A stretch of 64,000 nt of DNA from Prunella strophiata. Taxonomy: Eukaryota; Chordata; Aves; Passeriformes; Prunellidae. Positions 13,020 through 25,700 of this stretch are shown here, piece by piece. The notes below the pieces were generated by a model, which was not told the origin of the DNA, made no database searches, and worked only from the letters and a program-made list of their open reading frames with translations. The position numbers and the translations under genes are program-made. Within the stretch, counting starts at the first letter, position 1. Each line of letters starts with the position of its first letter. The stretch is taken from NCBI GenBank assembly GCA_036583965.1, contig JAZBQD010000025.1:13785145-13849144 (forward strand). Direction: 5' to 3'.

Positions 13020-13700
13020 GTTCTGCGCGGCCTCCGCCTCTTCCTTCCGCCGTGGGGCGGGGGGCATGGGGGACAGACAGGCCCGCGGCCGCTGGCCCGG
13101 CGGCAGCCCTGTTGCAGACGTGAGCGCTGCTCCCGGGGCCCGAAGCCGGAGCCGCTCGGGCGGCGGGCGAGAAGGGGCAGGGCGCTGTTCCAGCCGACGC
13201 TTCCGGTGGGCGGTGCGCCTGGGGCCCGGCAGCCGGGGCGGCCCCTTCCGGCGGTGGCGAGGATGGCGGCGGAGAACCACTGTGAGTTCCCGGTGCCCCC
13301 GGCTGGCGGCCTCGGCGCGGGTGGGCCCTGCCGTCGGTGTAGCTCGGCGCCGCTGCCCGGCGCGGGGCCCGGCAAGTGGGTCAGGCTGAACGTGGGGGGC
13401 ACCTGCTTCCTGACCACTCGACAGACGCTCTGCAGGGACCCTAAGTCCTTCCTCTTCCGCCTCTGCCAGGCCGACCCCGACCTGGACTCGGACAAGGTGA
13501 GCGCGGGCCCCGCCGCGCCCGTTCCCCGCTTCGGGCCCGTTCCCCCCGCCGCCGCGGCCGCTCCCCGCTCCGGGCCCGCTCCCCGCCTGCCGCGCTGAGG
13601 GTGCGCTGCGGCTGGTGCCCGGTCCCGCTGTGACGCCTGCCTAGGCGGCCGCCGGCGTGAAGGGAACACGGGGCCCGGCGCCGCGGTGAGGGGCGGCAGG
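13020..13700. promoter_or_regulatory. KCTD5: CpG island promoter of KCTD5
   Basis: The composition switches from AT-rich to strongly GC/CpG-rich at about 13022 and back near 13700. A GC box (GGGGCGGGG type) sits at 13054-13064. The transcription start should lie between there and the start codon at 13263. No TATA box is seen, as is usual for housekeeping CpG promoters. Long minus-strand frames here reflect GC content. Confidence 0.85.
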
Positions 13701-16700
13701 AACGACTCTGCTGCCGTGGAGCGAGTCTTCCTGAAGAGTGTTGCTTAATGAGTGATGTCGTGCCAAGCAGTTGGGTTCGTGAATAGCAAAACTGCTCATA
13801 AATACAGCAGACAGCACAGTATCGTTTGTACGTTTGTGTGATATTTTTATGTTGTCTGACGAGGTTTAGTTTTAGCGTTTTAATGAAATATCTGCATGCA
13901 CTGACATTGTGTTATTTCTGCACTGTCATTATTCTCTTGTTCAATTACAAGAACCAGAGCAAAGTACTTTTGATAATAATCTCTCACTTGGACGTAGCAT
14001 TCTGTCTTTTCAGCAATTCTTAGAGAAAAATGTTGCATATTCTGCATAGATTGCAAGTAGTGAGTAAATATTTTGGTATTCACTCTTACTCATTTTTAGT
14101 AGGGGAAGAAAGTTACTAAGATTTTATTTGTGGTGTGGTATGTAGTAATGGATATAAAGTATATAGTGCTGGCTCTGAAAGAAATTTTGGAGTGTCACGG
14201 ACAAAAAAGCGTCTTCCAGTATAGTTAGGGAAAAGAAAGGAACAGCTTATAACCCTATAACCAACAGGCTGAAAATAAGGAGTTGCTTATTATATATAAA
14301 TTTTGAAATTATTTTTTTCAGTGAAGTTAGTAGATTTCATCGTTTTTTTCAGGCATAACTTCCAGAAAGGATATATGAACACTTAAGATAGGGAACAGAA
14401 TGTAATGTTCCTGAGTTAGAAGAAATAAAAGTTGAAGTGTGGTGGTGTGGAAATTGTTTTGTAGTTGTCTTTGGTTTTGGTTGAGGTTTTTATGGAGAGC
14501 TTAAATTAACCTATAAAACTAAATTTAAAAATGTAGGTGGCTTGCTGATAAGTAAACTGTCTTTGTTTGAGAGAGAGTAGGAAAGCATTCCTCTAAGGTT
14601 TCCTAATTAGAAGATAAACCACCGACGTATGCTCTGGCAAATGGGAGGGCCAGCCGTATCCTGCACTCTTGTCCAGCATTGCCAGCTGGGCAAGGGAGGG
14701 GATTTTCCCATTCTGCTCTGTTTTGGGGTGTGGCCTCACTTTCAGTCCTGTAGCCAGTTTTGGGCACCACAATATCAGAAGGATCTAAGGCTCTTAGAGA
14801 GCATCTGAAGGAGGAACACAAAGTTTCTGAAGGGGAAGCCATATGAGAAATAGCTGAGGTCACTTGGCTTCTTCAGCTGAGGAGGCTGAGGGAAGGCTCA
14901 TCGCTGTCTGCATGTTCCTCTTGAGGGGCAGTATTGATCTCTGCTCCATGTGACACTGACAGGATCCAAGGGAGTTGTGTCAGGGAGGTTTATGTTGTAT
15001 ATCAGGAAAAGGTTCTTTCCAAAGAGGTTGGTTGAACACTGGAACGGGCTTCCCAGGAAATGGTCATGGCCCCAAGCCATGAGCTTGACAAAGCTCAGGC
15101 ACATGGTGGGAGTGTTGGGGCTGTGCTGTTCAGGCCTAGGAGTTAGACTTGATCCTTGTGGGTCCCTTCCAACTCAGGATATTCTGTGATTCTATAATTT
15201 CCTTAATGTTTGCTACTGTAAAGAACTGAGAGGCTTCAAGAAAGGTAGCATGTTGGCCTTCAGACTGCCTTCAGGTACTAATGTTGAGTAGGACGCGGCA
15301 GCCTGTCTCTTGCTGTCAGGTATGTTTCCACTTGTAATGGGAGAAAGATTAACCTTTGGCACACCCTGTGGCCAAATTAGTGTTGAATGGGTTAGGATAG
15401 TAACATTGACTCTCTGAATTTAGTATGTTTCACAGTGTCACTCACAGCTTTAAAACTGTTTGAAAATCATTTCAGATTGAGGTGTAGTGGTCATATTCAC
15501 TGTTCAGAATAGGATTTGTTTTCCATGGTATTTAAATCTTGGTTTAGAGATGAATACATGAAAACAGACAAGCAGAGCCTTGCTCACCTCATCATCGTTT
15601 AATACTTTTACTGCATTATTGTTAATAATTTACATATATTTCCTTGTTTCAGCATCTTCCTATTTTAGCTATATACCAGTTTTTTGTTTGCAAACTGTTC
15701 TAGCATTCTTTGAACTTTCCCCTAAGAAAGAGATTGTCAAACTTTAGTAAAAAGGTTTTGGCAGTAGTATTCATGCTTGATTTTTAATGCCTTTCTAAAG
15801 TTGGCATAGAATCTGTCAAAGAAGGAAGCACACAAGCACTGAGTGTTTTAGAAAAATCAAAGTCTATCTGGTAGCGCAGACTTGACTGTCAGCATTAAGA
15901 AATATCTAAATTGTAGTCATTATTCTAAGAAGTAACAGATACATTTCATTTGTCCATGAGATTTCGGACTTGTCGGGTGGGTTGTGTTACTGATGTAGTT
16001 TTGATAAGTACCGCTAGTCTGCAGACACTCAAAGTTTTTAGGCCACACAGTTTGTGAAAAATTCACTAGTTCAATGTTTAAAAAGCACAGATGATAGGGA
16101 TGACAATTCTATATAAGTCCAAATTTAGTACCAAATACTACTGTGTTTCTCTGCATATTGCTGCCTTTATATGAACTCAGAATATGTAAATGATGTGAAA
16201 TTTAAAAATTATGTAAAATTAGAATATTCATGTTAGAGCATACAGCCTTGAGCTAAGAGCTTGATGGTATGACTTGAGTGTATCCAAATCCAGTATTGAT
16301 CCCAATGAAGATAATTAATTGGAAATAAATTTATGACATTTCATCTAGTGTTTTAATGCAATTTTTGGGGAGATTGTTAAATGGGTTTAGGGAGGTGTAT
16401 GTATTTGGTGCGTCTTTTGAGTCCTACTGGAATCCTGTACTGTATTCTAGCATCCACAATTTAAGGTCACAGCAGGGCAGTGATTAGTCACAAGGTGAAA
16501 TATGATTTGGTGAAAAGTTTTAAAGAACAAAACTTTTTTATGGCAAGAAGTTTAAGGAGTGACTTCTCAGTCCAGAGGTACATACATGGAGACAAGAAAT
16601 CTAATTGTGAAGCCTGTTCAGTCTAGCAAAAGTTTTGTGAAATCCAGCTAGCAAAGTGTCAAACTATGGATGTCCTTGCTAGACAGCACATAATATTAGC

Positions 16701-19700
16701 AGTGACAGTAATTATTTATTGTAATAGTTAGGTTTCACTGCTACTTTCTAAAGGTTATAAATAAATTTTGTTGTTTGAGTGTTTTAAACTAAGATCAGGG
16801 TAAGTGTTCATGATGATTCCTTTGACCCTCAGTCTCTATAAAGATCGAAGTGAAGCATTTGCAGCTGGAATACATGATCATTTAGTTGCTTTGATCAGTA
16901 TTTTTCAAATGAATGAATTTGTGAGCTACACTGACTTTTCATTGGTACGCTGAACCAGGTGATTGAAAATTTAAGAGCAAGTTACTAGGTTTCCTCTAAA
17001 ATTCCATGGTGTTTGTAACTTGAACTAAACATTAGTGTGGGAGAGTGGTAATAAACAAATGCAGTCTTCACTGTATGTAGGCAATGCTGTCTTCTAAGTG
17101 GTGTCCTTGTAAATATGCATGAGAAAGGCCTAGAACTTACAGACAATGAAGAAAAAAAAACTTCAGAGAAGAATGTAATGCAAAAGTAGAACTGGGTAAA
17201 GAAACAAACAGTCCTGTGATTAACTAGCAGTTTAGGATTGGATGCACATAGACAATGTGCATTTGTTTTGAATTTTCTTATGAGGAATGTCAACCTTTGC
17301 AGGAAACATCTCTAAGTATGGTGTGATACGACTATACTGAAAAGAGAGGAAACTTGAATTTCTGCTGCTATTCTGGTAAACAGTAACACCTGTTTCTATA
17401 AAATACATCTGAAAGAGAGAGAACTTTGAAACCTTATTAGAATATAGGTTTGTCTGACATTTGTGGTATTCACCTGAAGTTTAAGAAATGGCTTCAAAAT
17501 ACCTACACTAGTTGTGTCAGTGAAGATGCAAACTCTCTCAAAGCTTGTAGAAAAAACAATTTACTAGTCAGCAGAGGAAGTTGCATAGCTGGGACATCAA
17601 AGTCTATTAATACTTAAGCTAGCAAGCCTAAAGCTAGTTATGTATGTGCAAACTCGCTACCTCTTGTCCAGTTCACATTGGATCACATTTGCAATTTATT
17701 ATTTTATCTTACAGTAAAGCAGATTTTATTAAAAAGTGTCAAAAAGCTAATTACATGTGATAATACAGTGTGTTTTCATGTACATGTGGATGAAAACAGT
17801 CCTGATAATATTCTGAAAGACTTACTACCTGTGTTTTTAGAGTTCTAGGTAGAGCAGATGACTACGCTTCTGTGTCAGCTTGTATTGGATTTATGTTTAC
17901 ATAAATATCCTTCAAGATCTAGTGTAATCGGCCTTTCTTAGTGATTTCAACATGAAGTGCTTATCATACACTGAAGAATATTCAGGCAGCTCACTCAAAA
18001 GGAGAAATGAAAAGGCATTTTCTATAGGAAGATGCTGAGAAAGTAAATTTTTTGCGTTATTCACCTGTGCATTATTTGCATATGGTTACAATATACTTTA
18101 CTGATCAGTTCATCTCTCGGCTCTTAGTTCCCTGGTGCTAGTGTGTAGCATATCTGAGCTGTCAGGTCAATGTTCAAGACACACATCCTCCTCTTAATGG
18201 TAATTAATGCGTATTTTCTGTGTTTGTAATCTGGGTAAGCAACTTTTGCATGGAATTTAGATGCTTAAGTGAATCCTGTTGACAGAATTTGGGTTACACA
18301 CTGTTAGAATTTAGCCAGAGTTCTTTAACTGTTGATATTTTCTAATGTTTGAAAATAATCTTATTACAGCAAAAATTATAGGACTTTTGTGTGCCTTCTT
18401 TTTTATTATTTTTCAAGGCACCTTGTCTGAAAGGCTTCACAGAGTGAACTATGACACTACTGAGATGGTTTTTTTTCAGGTATGACCTCTCATAAGGTGG
18501 AATTTGAAAGAGAAGGCCTGACATAGCTTCTTCCCTTTGTGGTTTTATTGGAAGCTTGTTTAGTATATAGAAATCAACTCAGAAAAATACAATTTCAGAT
18601 AATGTAGGCCTTAAAAAAAAAAAGTTCAGGTCTTTTGTGAAAGGAGTGAGGTAGCCATTGTTACTTAAGATTTTGTTTAGAGCTTTTGATCACTTTGCTT
18701 CTGTGACCCATCTCTCTGTCTCTGTAGTGGTGTAGAGCTGACAACCAGTATTGCTTCAGAAGGTGATGTGAGAAAACACTGCAGTGTGAAAAATTATAGT
18801 CATCTTAATGAAGATGATTATTTCTAGAGATTGGTTTTTCCTAACTGGGAAGACTTCCAGTTTTGTAAGCCCTGTGTTTCTTGATGCAGTTCAGATGATG
18901 ACCAAGTACGGGGTTTTTTTCTTTAAAACAGCTTTTATTTTTATCTGTTTTGGATTTTCCTTTCCAACCTCACTGGTTTCTTTTCCTTTACTAAATAATA
19001 CTTTTCAGCTTATAATTCATAGAGTTGTCAGCTATTCTAATTTCTTTGGGTTGTATCTGTAGATTGCACATTCTTGAAGTGTTTTTGTTATGTAAATATA
19101 TTTATAGATTAAATATTAAAACTATACTGCTTCATCTATCTACTGGTTTTGATGCATAGTCTTGCTTTTGTGAGACCATGAACTTAGATCAGAAGAAATT
19201 GTGATTAGACTTCATCAAGCATTGTCTGGTCTGAGTGTAGGTTAACTGACAGCACATTTTAATATGTTAGCATTTTCTTCAACACTTAATTTTATACAAA
19301 ATTATACACTCCTTCACTTCTTCTGAAATGACACTGTGTCTAGGTGTGTAAAGCATTGAATTGTAATTATAGAAAGGGTTTATGGCTTTTGTAGTTCAGG
19401 CTGTGGTCTTTTTACATTCTACCAATCCTGGTTGGACAAGTGCAGTTATTCAGAAATTAACTCTATGTACCTGAAAATACGTCCTCCATGTTTTTTTCCA
19501 TTGGAACATTTTAGGAACTCTATGTACTGTTAAGTAGAGAGAGCTTTCAGATATCACAGTTCCGTAATCAAACCTTTCCATATAGGCATTAATGTTCAAA
19601 TGCAGATGATTTAGTCAGTAGAGTTTCTTTCTTTCACTAGCAATTATTACTAGTATCTATGGTTTTGACAGAGTATAATACACATTATTGGTAATGATGA

Positions 19701-22700
19701 TTTTTTTAGTATCTCTGGTAAACTACTAGAATATTAAAAATAAGTAAAAAACTATTTGAGGTACTGCCACATCTGTCTAGTATATATTTGTAGATATCCA
19801 TTGCACCAAAACCTTATGTACTAATGGATTAATACAGTCAGTAATCCACTTGATAGTAGAAAGGAGCAACGGATCAGTTAGAAATCTTTCTACGAATCTT
19901 CCTTAGATCTCCAGCCAGCACAAAGTATGTCAGTACTGTCTTGTTTGCAGGGGTTCACACATAGATTCTAAATAACATAGGAATTACCAATTTTGCTTCT
20001 TTATCTCTTTGTCAAGAATATCAGCTCTGCAGGTGAATTTCTTGAACTGCTTCGCAATTCACAAAACGCTGTAGTCTGTTTGGTAAATTGAGCATTAGTT
20101 TTCATCCTTCATTACTTCACTTGTCTGCATGAGCTAGGTAGGAATTGCATCTTCAGTGTACTTTTTTTTTTTTTAGAAGATGCATGTACAACCCTTGCTT
20201 GGTACACAGCAGTTCTCAGTACCCTGTGAGTATTTGTACATCTGAGCAAAGACAAAAGCAAATGTTTTTAGAGCAAAGTGTTGAGGTTAAAAAAATATAG
20301 GTTCGTTTTCCTTTAATTAAAAAAAGAAAAAAAAAAGAAAAAAAAAAAAAGGAAGAAGAAAAAAGAAAAACTGGTATTTGAAGCTCGCAAGAGTGTAGCC
20401 ATTGTTCTGACTCTTCAGGCTCCCAAACAAGATTTCCTGGGTTTAAGTGCTATTTTTAACCTTAACTTTTGGTGTTCTCACTTACCACTTAGATCTTTCA
20501 TGCTAGCGATGTTGTTAATCATTGATAAGGGGTTAGGGGGATTGATCAGATAAGAGAAGTTGTGTATTGGATGATTTGATTGATCATTCTGATACCATAA
20601 CAGTTACATTGTTTAATTCCTTTTATTGTCTTTAATAAATCCAGCTTTCAGGGATGTGGCTATATCCGAATACCTGCTCACTGCAAGATGAATATTAGTT
20701 TGCAGTTCCCACTTGGATGTTCAAATCATTGTGAGGTTTTTGGTTTGTTTGGTTTGGGCTTTGGTGTTCTCTTGCTTTGTTTTGGGTGGTTTGTTTGGTT
20801 TGTGTTTGTTTGTTTTTCTAATCTAGGATGAAACAGGTGCCTATTTAATAGACAGAGACCCAACCTACTTTGGGCCAGTGCTGAACTATCTCAGACATGG
20901 AAAACTGGTTATTAACAAGGACCTAGCTGAGGAAGGTAAGACATCTCTAAATATCTCGTTTGCTTGCCACTTGCTTATTATTTTAACTTCTTTTGAATCA
21001 TCAGAATTAACTTAGAACGAGATGGCGGACCTTAACCAGTGTAGCATTTCTATCTGTTTCAAGCAAAACTGATAGGTATCATGCAGTTGTAGTATATAGG
21101 GTTATTTGAGCATTTTGAGTACAATTCCTGATTTCACAACTCCCATTCTCAGTTGGAACATAAGTATTCAAATGAGAGGGGAGATGCCTTTTATTGTGTA
21201 ATCTTGTATCTTTCCTGTGTAACTGAAATATTTAGGTTTAGTTCTCTTTAAGCAAAAGAATGCTGCCTAGGAAGCAAGCTTTAGAAGATGTAAAGCAGAC
21301 TAAAAGTGAAGTTCTGGCATGGTCAGATGTGTGGAATATGCTTTTAAAGACTGAATTCTGCCCTCAGCTTCTCCCTCCTTGTTCCCAGTTTGTATCAATT
21401 TTACCCTAATGGAGGATGACTGTTTTAAAACATATAGTAATAAAACTGTATTGATAGCATATTGAAGAAATTTATCAAAGAGTAATACAATTTAACAATA
21501 CTAGGGGGAAATAGTATGAAATATAATTTCTGTGTGCATTGTGTGTGGAGAACAGGCAGGCCTTGAGCATGTGTGTAGAAGCAGTATATATCTTTAAGCT
21601 TTTGTTTCAGACTCTAAGATCTCGAATGACAGGAAGAAAAATTTTATGCTTGCTAGCAGCTGCAGAGATTTTTTCAGTAGGGTTATTTAAATTTCTCTTT
21701 TGCATTCCAGCCTGAGGCAGGGCCTGAGGTATGGTAGTCTTATCAGTCTGCTATGGAACGGTATCTGTGCGCATTTTTTTGTTTCTTGTCTTGTTTTGTA
21801 TGTGAAATGGCATCAGTTTTCTTTGGGATATTTTTAGGACAATTTTTTTAGAACGAGCCAGACATTGACTTACATGTACCTGAAAGAAGCCAGAATTGTT
21901 AGGTTGGTGAACTGCCTTATCATAGCAAAAAATTAATAATTTTCTGTAGCTGTTGAGAAGATAATTTTATGAACTGGTTGGTGATTTTGGCCTGGAGTCT
22001 TTAGTTACACTGTCTTCCCAAAAAATGTTTTCATACTAGGTGTACTGGAAGAGGCTGAATTCTACAATATCACATCTCTAATAAAACTGGTAAAGGACAA
22101 AATAAGAGAAAGAGACAGCAGAATCTCTCAGGTGAGGCTGTTTTCTTGTGTGCTTTTGATTATTTGTTTTATGACAAGTAGTTCCATTTGTTTTTTTGTG
22201 TAACTCCTGATTTCCCCAGTAAGATATGGAATAGCTGCCTCCATCCCTGGCTGATCTGGAACCACTAGTATATAAAGATTAATATTCTTAATTGCTGGCT
22301 CCTGCCAGTCTGCTTACAAAGCTCACAGATCTCTTTCAAAAAATGAAAACATTCTAAGTAATTGTTCCAAAATGTTTGGTAATAGTAGAATTTGTCATAA
22401 TATAATTTCTGGAAATAGTTATGTTAGAGAACAGCTTTTGTAGAACATAGCTTTCTCATTGACTTTTAAATGCTCTGAATATGATGAGGTTGCCTAACTA
22501 TGGTATAACTGCTGTTTATACAGTATGTTTATGCAGCATACGTGCAGATGCTATTTAGCTCCTGTCATATGTTTTTGTAGCAAAGTTGCTTTCGTTATTT
22601 GTAATGCTCTGTGACTGAGAAGGTTGCCTCTTCTCATAGCAGCTCATATTCTCCATGAAAGTGAATATGAAAATGTTTGTTCATTAACTCTGCTTCTCAG

Positions 22701-25700
22701 GTAACTGGTAACTTCCCTGGTAACTGAGTCTTCATGGAGATATTACAAACATATTGTTATTGACAAATTTCTCTTGAAGCTAGGTTGTTGGGTCACAGGG
22801 TTGCTCTGATAGCATTTACTATAGGTCTCAGCTAAAATGGTCCTAGTTACTCGTTGTTCTGGATGGGTTCAAAGTGGTGTTGCTTACCATTTCTAGAGAG
22901 TAAGGGCAACTTCAGACAAGTCACAAATATAGCAAATTCCATACCGTATTGAGCATCTTATATTTCTTATTGAAGGTGCCAGTCAAACATGTATACAGAG
23001 TGCTGCAGTGTCAGGAAGAGGAACTCACTCAAATGGTTTCCACAATGTCCGATGGCTGGAAATTTGAACAGGTAACAAATATGTATGGGATATAGTTAAC
23101 ACAATCTTCTAAGAAATGAGTATGAAGTACCTTCTGTGAAAGAGGAATATAAATTAAATTCCATGCATCTTTTTTTATTCAGTCGTTTTCAGAATTTGGA
23201 TAAACATACACAGCAAAGTTAAAATGTGATACTTGTGTTTGCATTTATCATAAAACAAAACAAAAAAAAAAAAAAATCAGCTTTCCAGGAGGTAAATGTT
23301 GCTGACTTTCTATAAAAACATCTGCAGCGTCTGAAATGTAATTCTTTAGTGTCTTCACATGAGCAATTGAAAGGTGAATCAACCAGAATTAACTAATACA
23401 AGTTTATGTGAATGATAGGTTAGGTATGAAGAGCTCTGCGTAAAAGAGATGAGCTTGGGAGATAAATGTTTGCCCCCAAAGAGTGGTTCTTCAGATAAAA
23501 TACACTGATACACAAAGGAGGGTGGACTTTACCTGTGTAGATGTGAAGGTTGATAGCTGTGAGCTATGTGAATGTTCTTGTTCTTTGCAGTGCATAAAAA
23601 TAACTTTGTGTGTACATTCAAGAACACACTGTAAAATCACAAGATCTATCTTTTATCTTTGATAATTTCTGTAAGTAAGAAATGAACTGTACAGCTGCTT
23701 TATTCTTCACATTTCTAATCCAGCAGAGTACTTGAACTGCATTGGAGCAATGAATCTGTTAACTCTGAAACACAAGTGTTCATCTGCTAGCACCCTTTTC
23801 AGCGTCTGATGCTTACCATAGGAGAAATTGAAATAAGCACAAGCCCATTATCCTGTGTAGTCTCACTCTAATAACACAACAAAGCAACATTTAAAAAATG
23901 TTTATGACACAAAGGTGAAAGAGAACATTTTGTTTATATTTGACAAAATACGTAAGGTGCTAATAACGTGGAGACAGTCATGAGCAAATAGACTAAACAG
24001 GCACAGAGCAAGCTTTTTATGCTTCAGTACTCTGCTTCAGGTATTACCAGGTCTGTTTGCTATGCCACAAGCTAAATGTTGTTTAAGTCCCTGAAAAAAA
24101 CTCTCACTTAATACATGACTGTTTTTTGGCTAGTGCATGGAAAAAGGTTTTTCAACATTCTTCTTTGTCAGGAGAAACTACCTGTCATTACAAACAGAGC
24201 TCCTTTACTTCTTAGCAGATTAAATGACACCATATATTTTATCTATCCTAAACCCTTCGGGGATATTGTATTTGGGAGTAATACTGCTTTGACAGTGCAA
24301 CTGATGAAAGACCTATTATAATCTCTTTTAGAACTGGAAGAATCCAGTGATTCTCTTGGACATTGCATCCTTGTTTCATCCAGCTGTCTCCCTACTTCCT
24401 CCCTCTCCCATGTTGAATATTTTTAGACACATAGTTTGAAGTAGATAAACACAACAGCTGTATGATCTCATAATACTTAGCATCTCATTACCTCATACTA
24501 GCCCATATCTTCCTTTGTACTCACTTGAAGTAGGATTAGAATATTGTGCATAAACAGTTTTATTGTTAATACCTTCAAACACTGTAGCAGTTCTGTAATT
24601 TTTTCTAAGCCCATGCTGCTCAGCAGCATGCTTTCTTTCAGAAGCAGTCTTTGGGGTGGTACCCACCATGCTCTATATGTGAAAAAAGATGGACTCATCA
24701 GCTTTTTCAGAGGAGTGATATTTTTACAGATTAAGAGTCCTTGTGCTCTGAGCCACATATAACATGCTCAAGTGGTTAGTTTTGAAAAAAAATGGGTTTT
24801 TACGCTTAGCATTTCAAAATTTTATCATTAAATATGATTGTATATGGTTATTGAATAGGAGTGGAAGGTGCTGAGCTGTTGGTGCACTAATGCAGATGTA
24901 TTGATGCCCTTTTCCAAAGAGCACATTCGAAAGCTCTGCTAGATCAGTGCAATTATGTATTTATTAGTCCCAGTCCAAAATTGATTACCAAAAATTATGC
25001 TGCCCCACTTCAGTGAGTTATTTTGTAGAGGATTTTTAGCTTCAATTGTTGCCTCTTCAGGCAATCAGAAAAAAACCAGTATTTTGGCAATACAACAGAA
25101 TAAAAAAACGTGGGCTATACAAACGCTTTAGACAGCAGCAGCGGTGTTGATCGTATAAATTTTAATGATTAATGTAACCTGAGTATGGCTGCATAATGCA
25201 GTCGTATGTTCATTGTATGAGGAGGATGGTGTTTAACTGCTGTCTTCAAAATTATTCACACACAATAGCAGGATATAGATAAAGTTACTATTCACGGGCC
25301 TTCTCATCTGTCGTAAACTCCAGTTTATTCAGAATAAGCAATTGTTGTCTGACTTTACATAAACTAAAGTAAAGTTCTAATCTCTCTGAAGTGCACTGAC
25401 AAGCTCTGTTTTAATTTAAATGGGCTGGGAATTGTCATGTGTTATTAAGGTAAAATATGTTTTGTAATAAGAGGTTGAGAAATTTAGCTGAGGTTGAACT
25501 TTAAATTATTAGATGTTTGGCCAGTGTTCTTGGTAGTGATTTTTGTGGGAACAAGACAATGTTTTAAATTCCAGTTATTTTCTTGGATCTTCCGTAAATT
25601 ACTTCTTCTAAAACTAATCTAGACCACTCAGCGTTTTTTCCTCTTGTTGACTTCTTATGTTTCCTTAGCTGTATTTTATCAGTAGTTGGAACAAGATGAA

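Larger units (their letters stand above)
7759..13025 (+). other. PDPK1: PDPK1 3' untranslated region (inferred, about 5.3 kb)
   Basis: No coding exon is visible between the PDPK1 stop and the KCTD5 CpG island. AATAAA hexamers occur at 8753, 9066, 11187 and 13004, so short and long 3'UTRs are possible. The block contains a G/U-rich tract, an antisense CR1 fragment and a C/A-rich tract, listed separately. The AT-rich sequence at 12780-13010, leading into the 13004 hexamer, looks like a normal distal 3'UTR end. That human PDPK1 also has a multi-kilobase 3'UTR is from memory. The extent here is inference. Confidence 0.65.
13497..20826 (+). other. KCTD5: KCTD5 intron 1
   Basis: A 7.3-kb intron whose first 200 bp belong to the CpG island. 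It contains a sense CR1 fragment (about 14625-15200), a polypurine tract (20319-20370) and a G/T tract just before its acceptor. No further exon with convincing splice sites and coding similarity was seen. Confidence 0.85.

Noticed and set aside
12986..13669. 227-codon minus-strand frame and other frames over the KCTD5 CpG island
   Set aside because: Pro/Arg/Gly/Ala-rich shadow of GC-rich DNA opposite KCTD5 exon 1; no family similarity.
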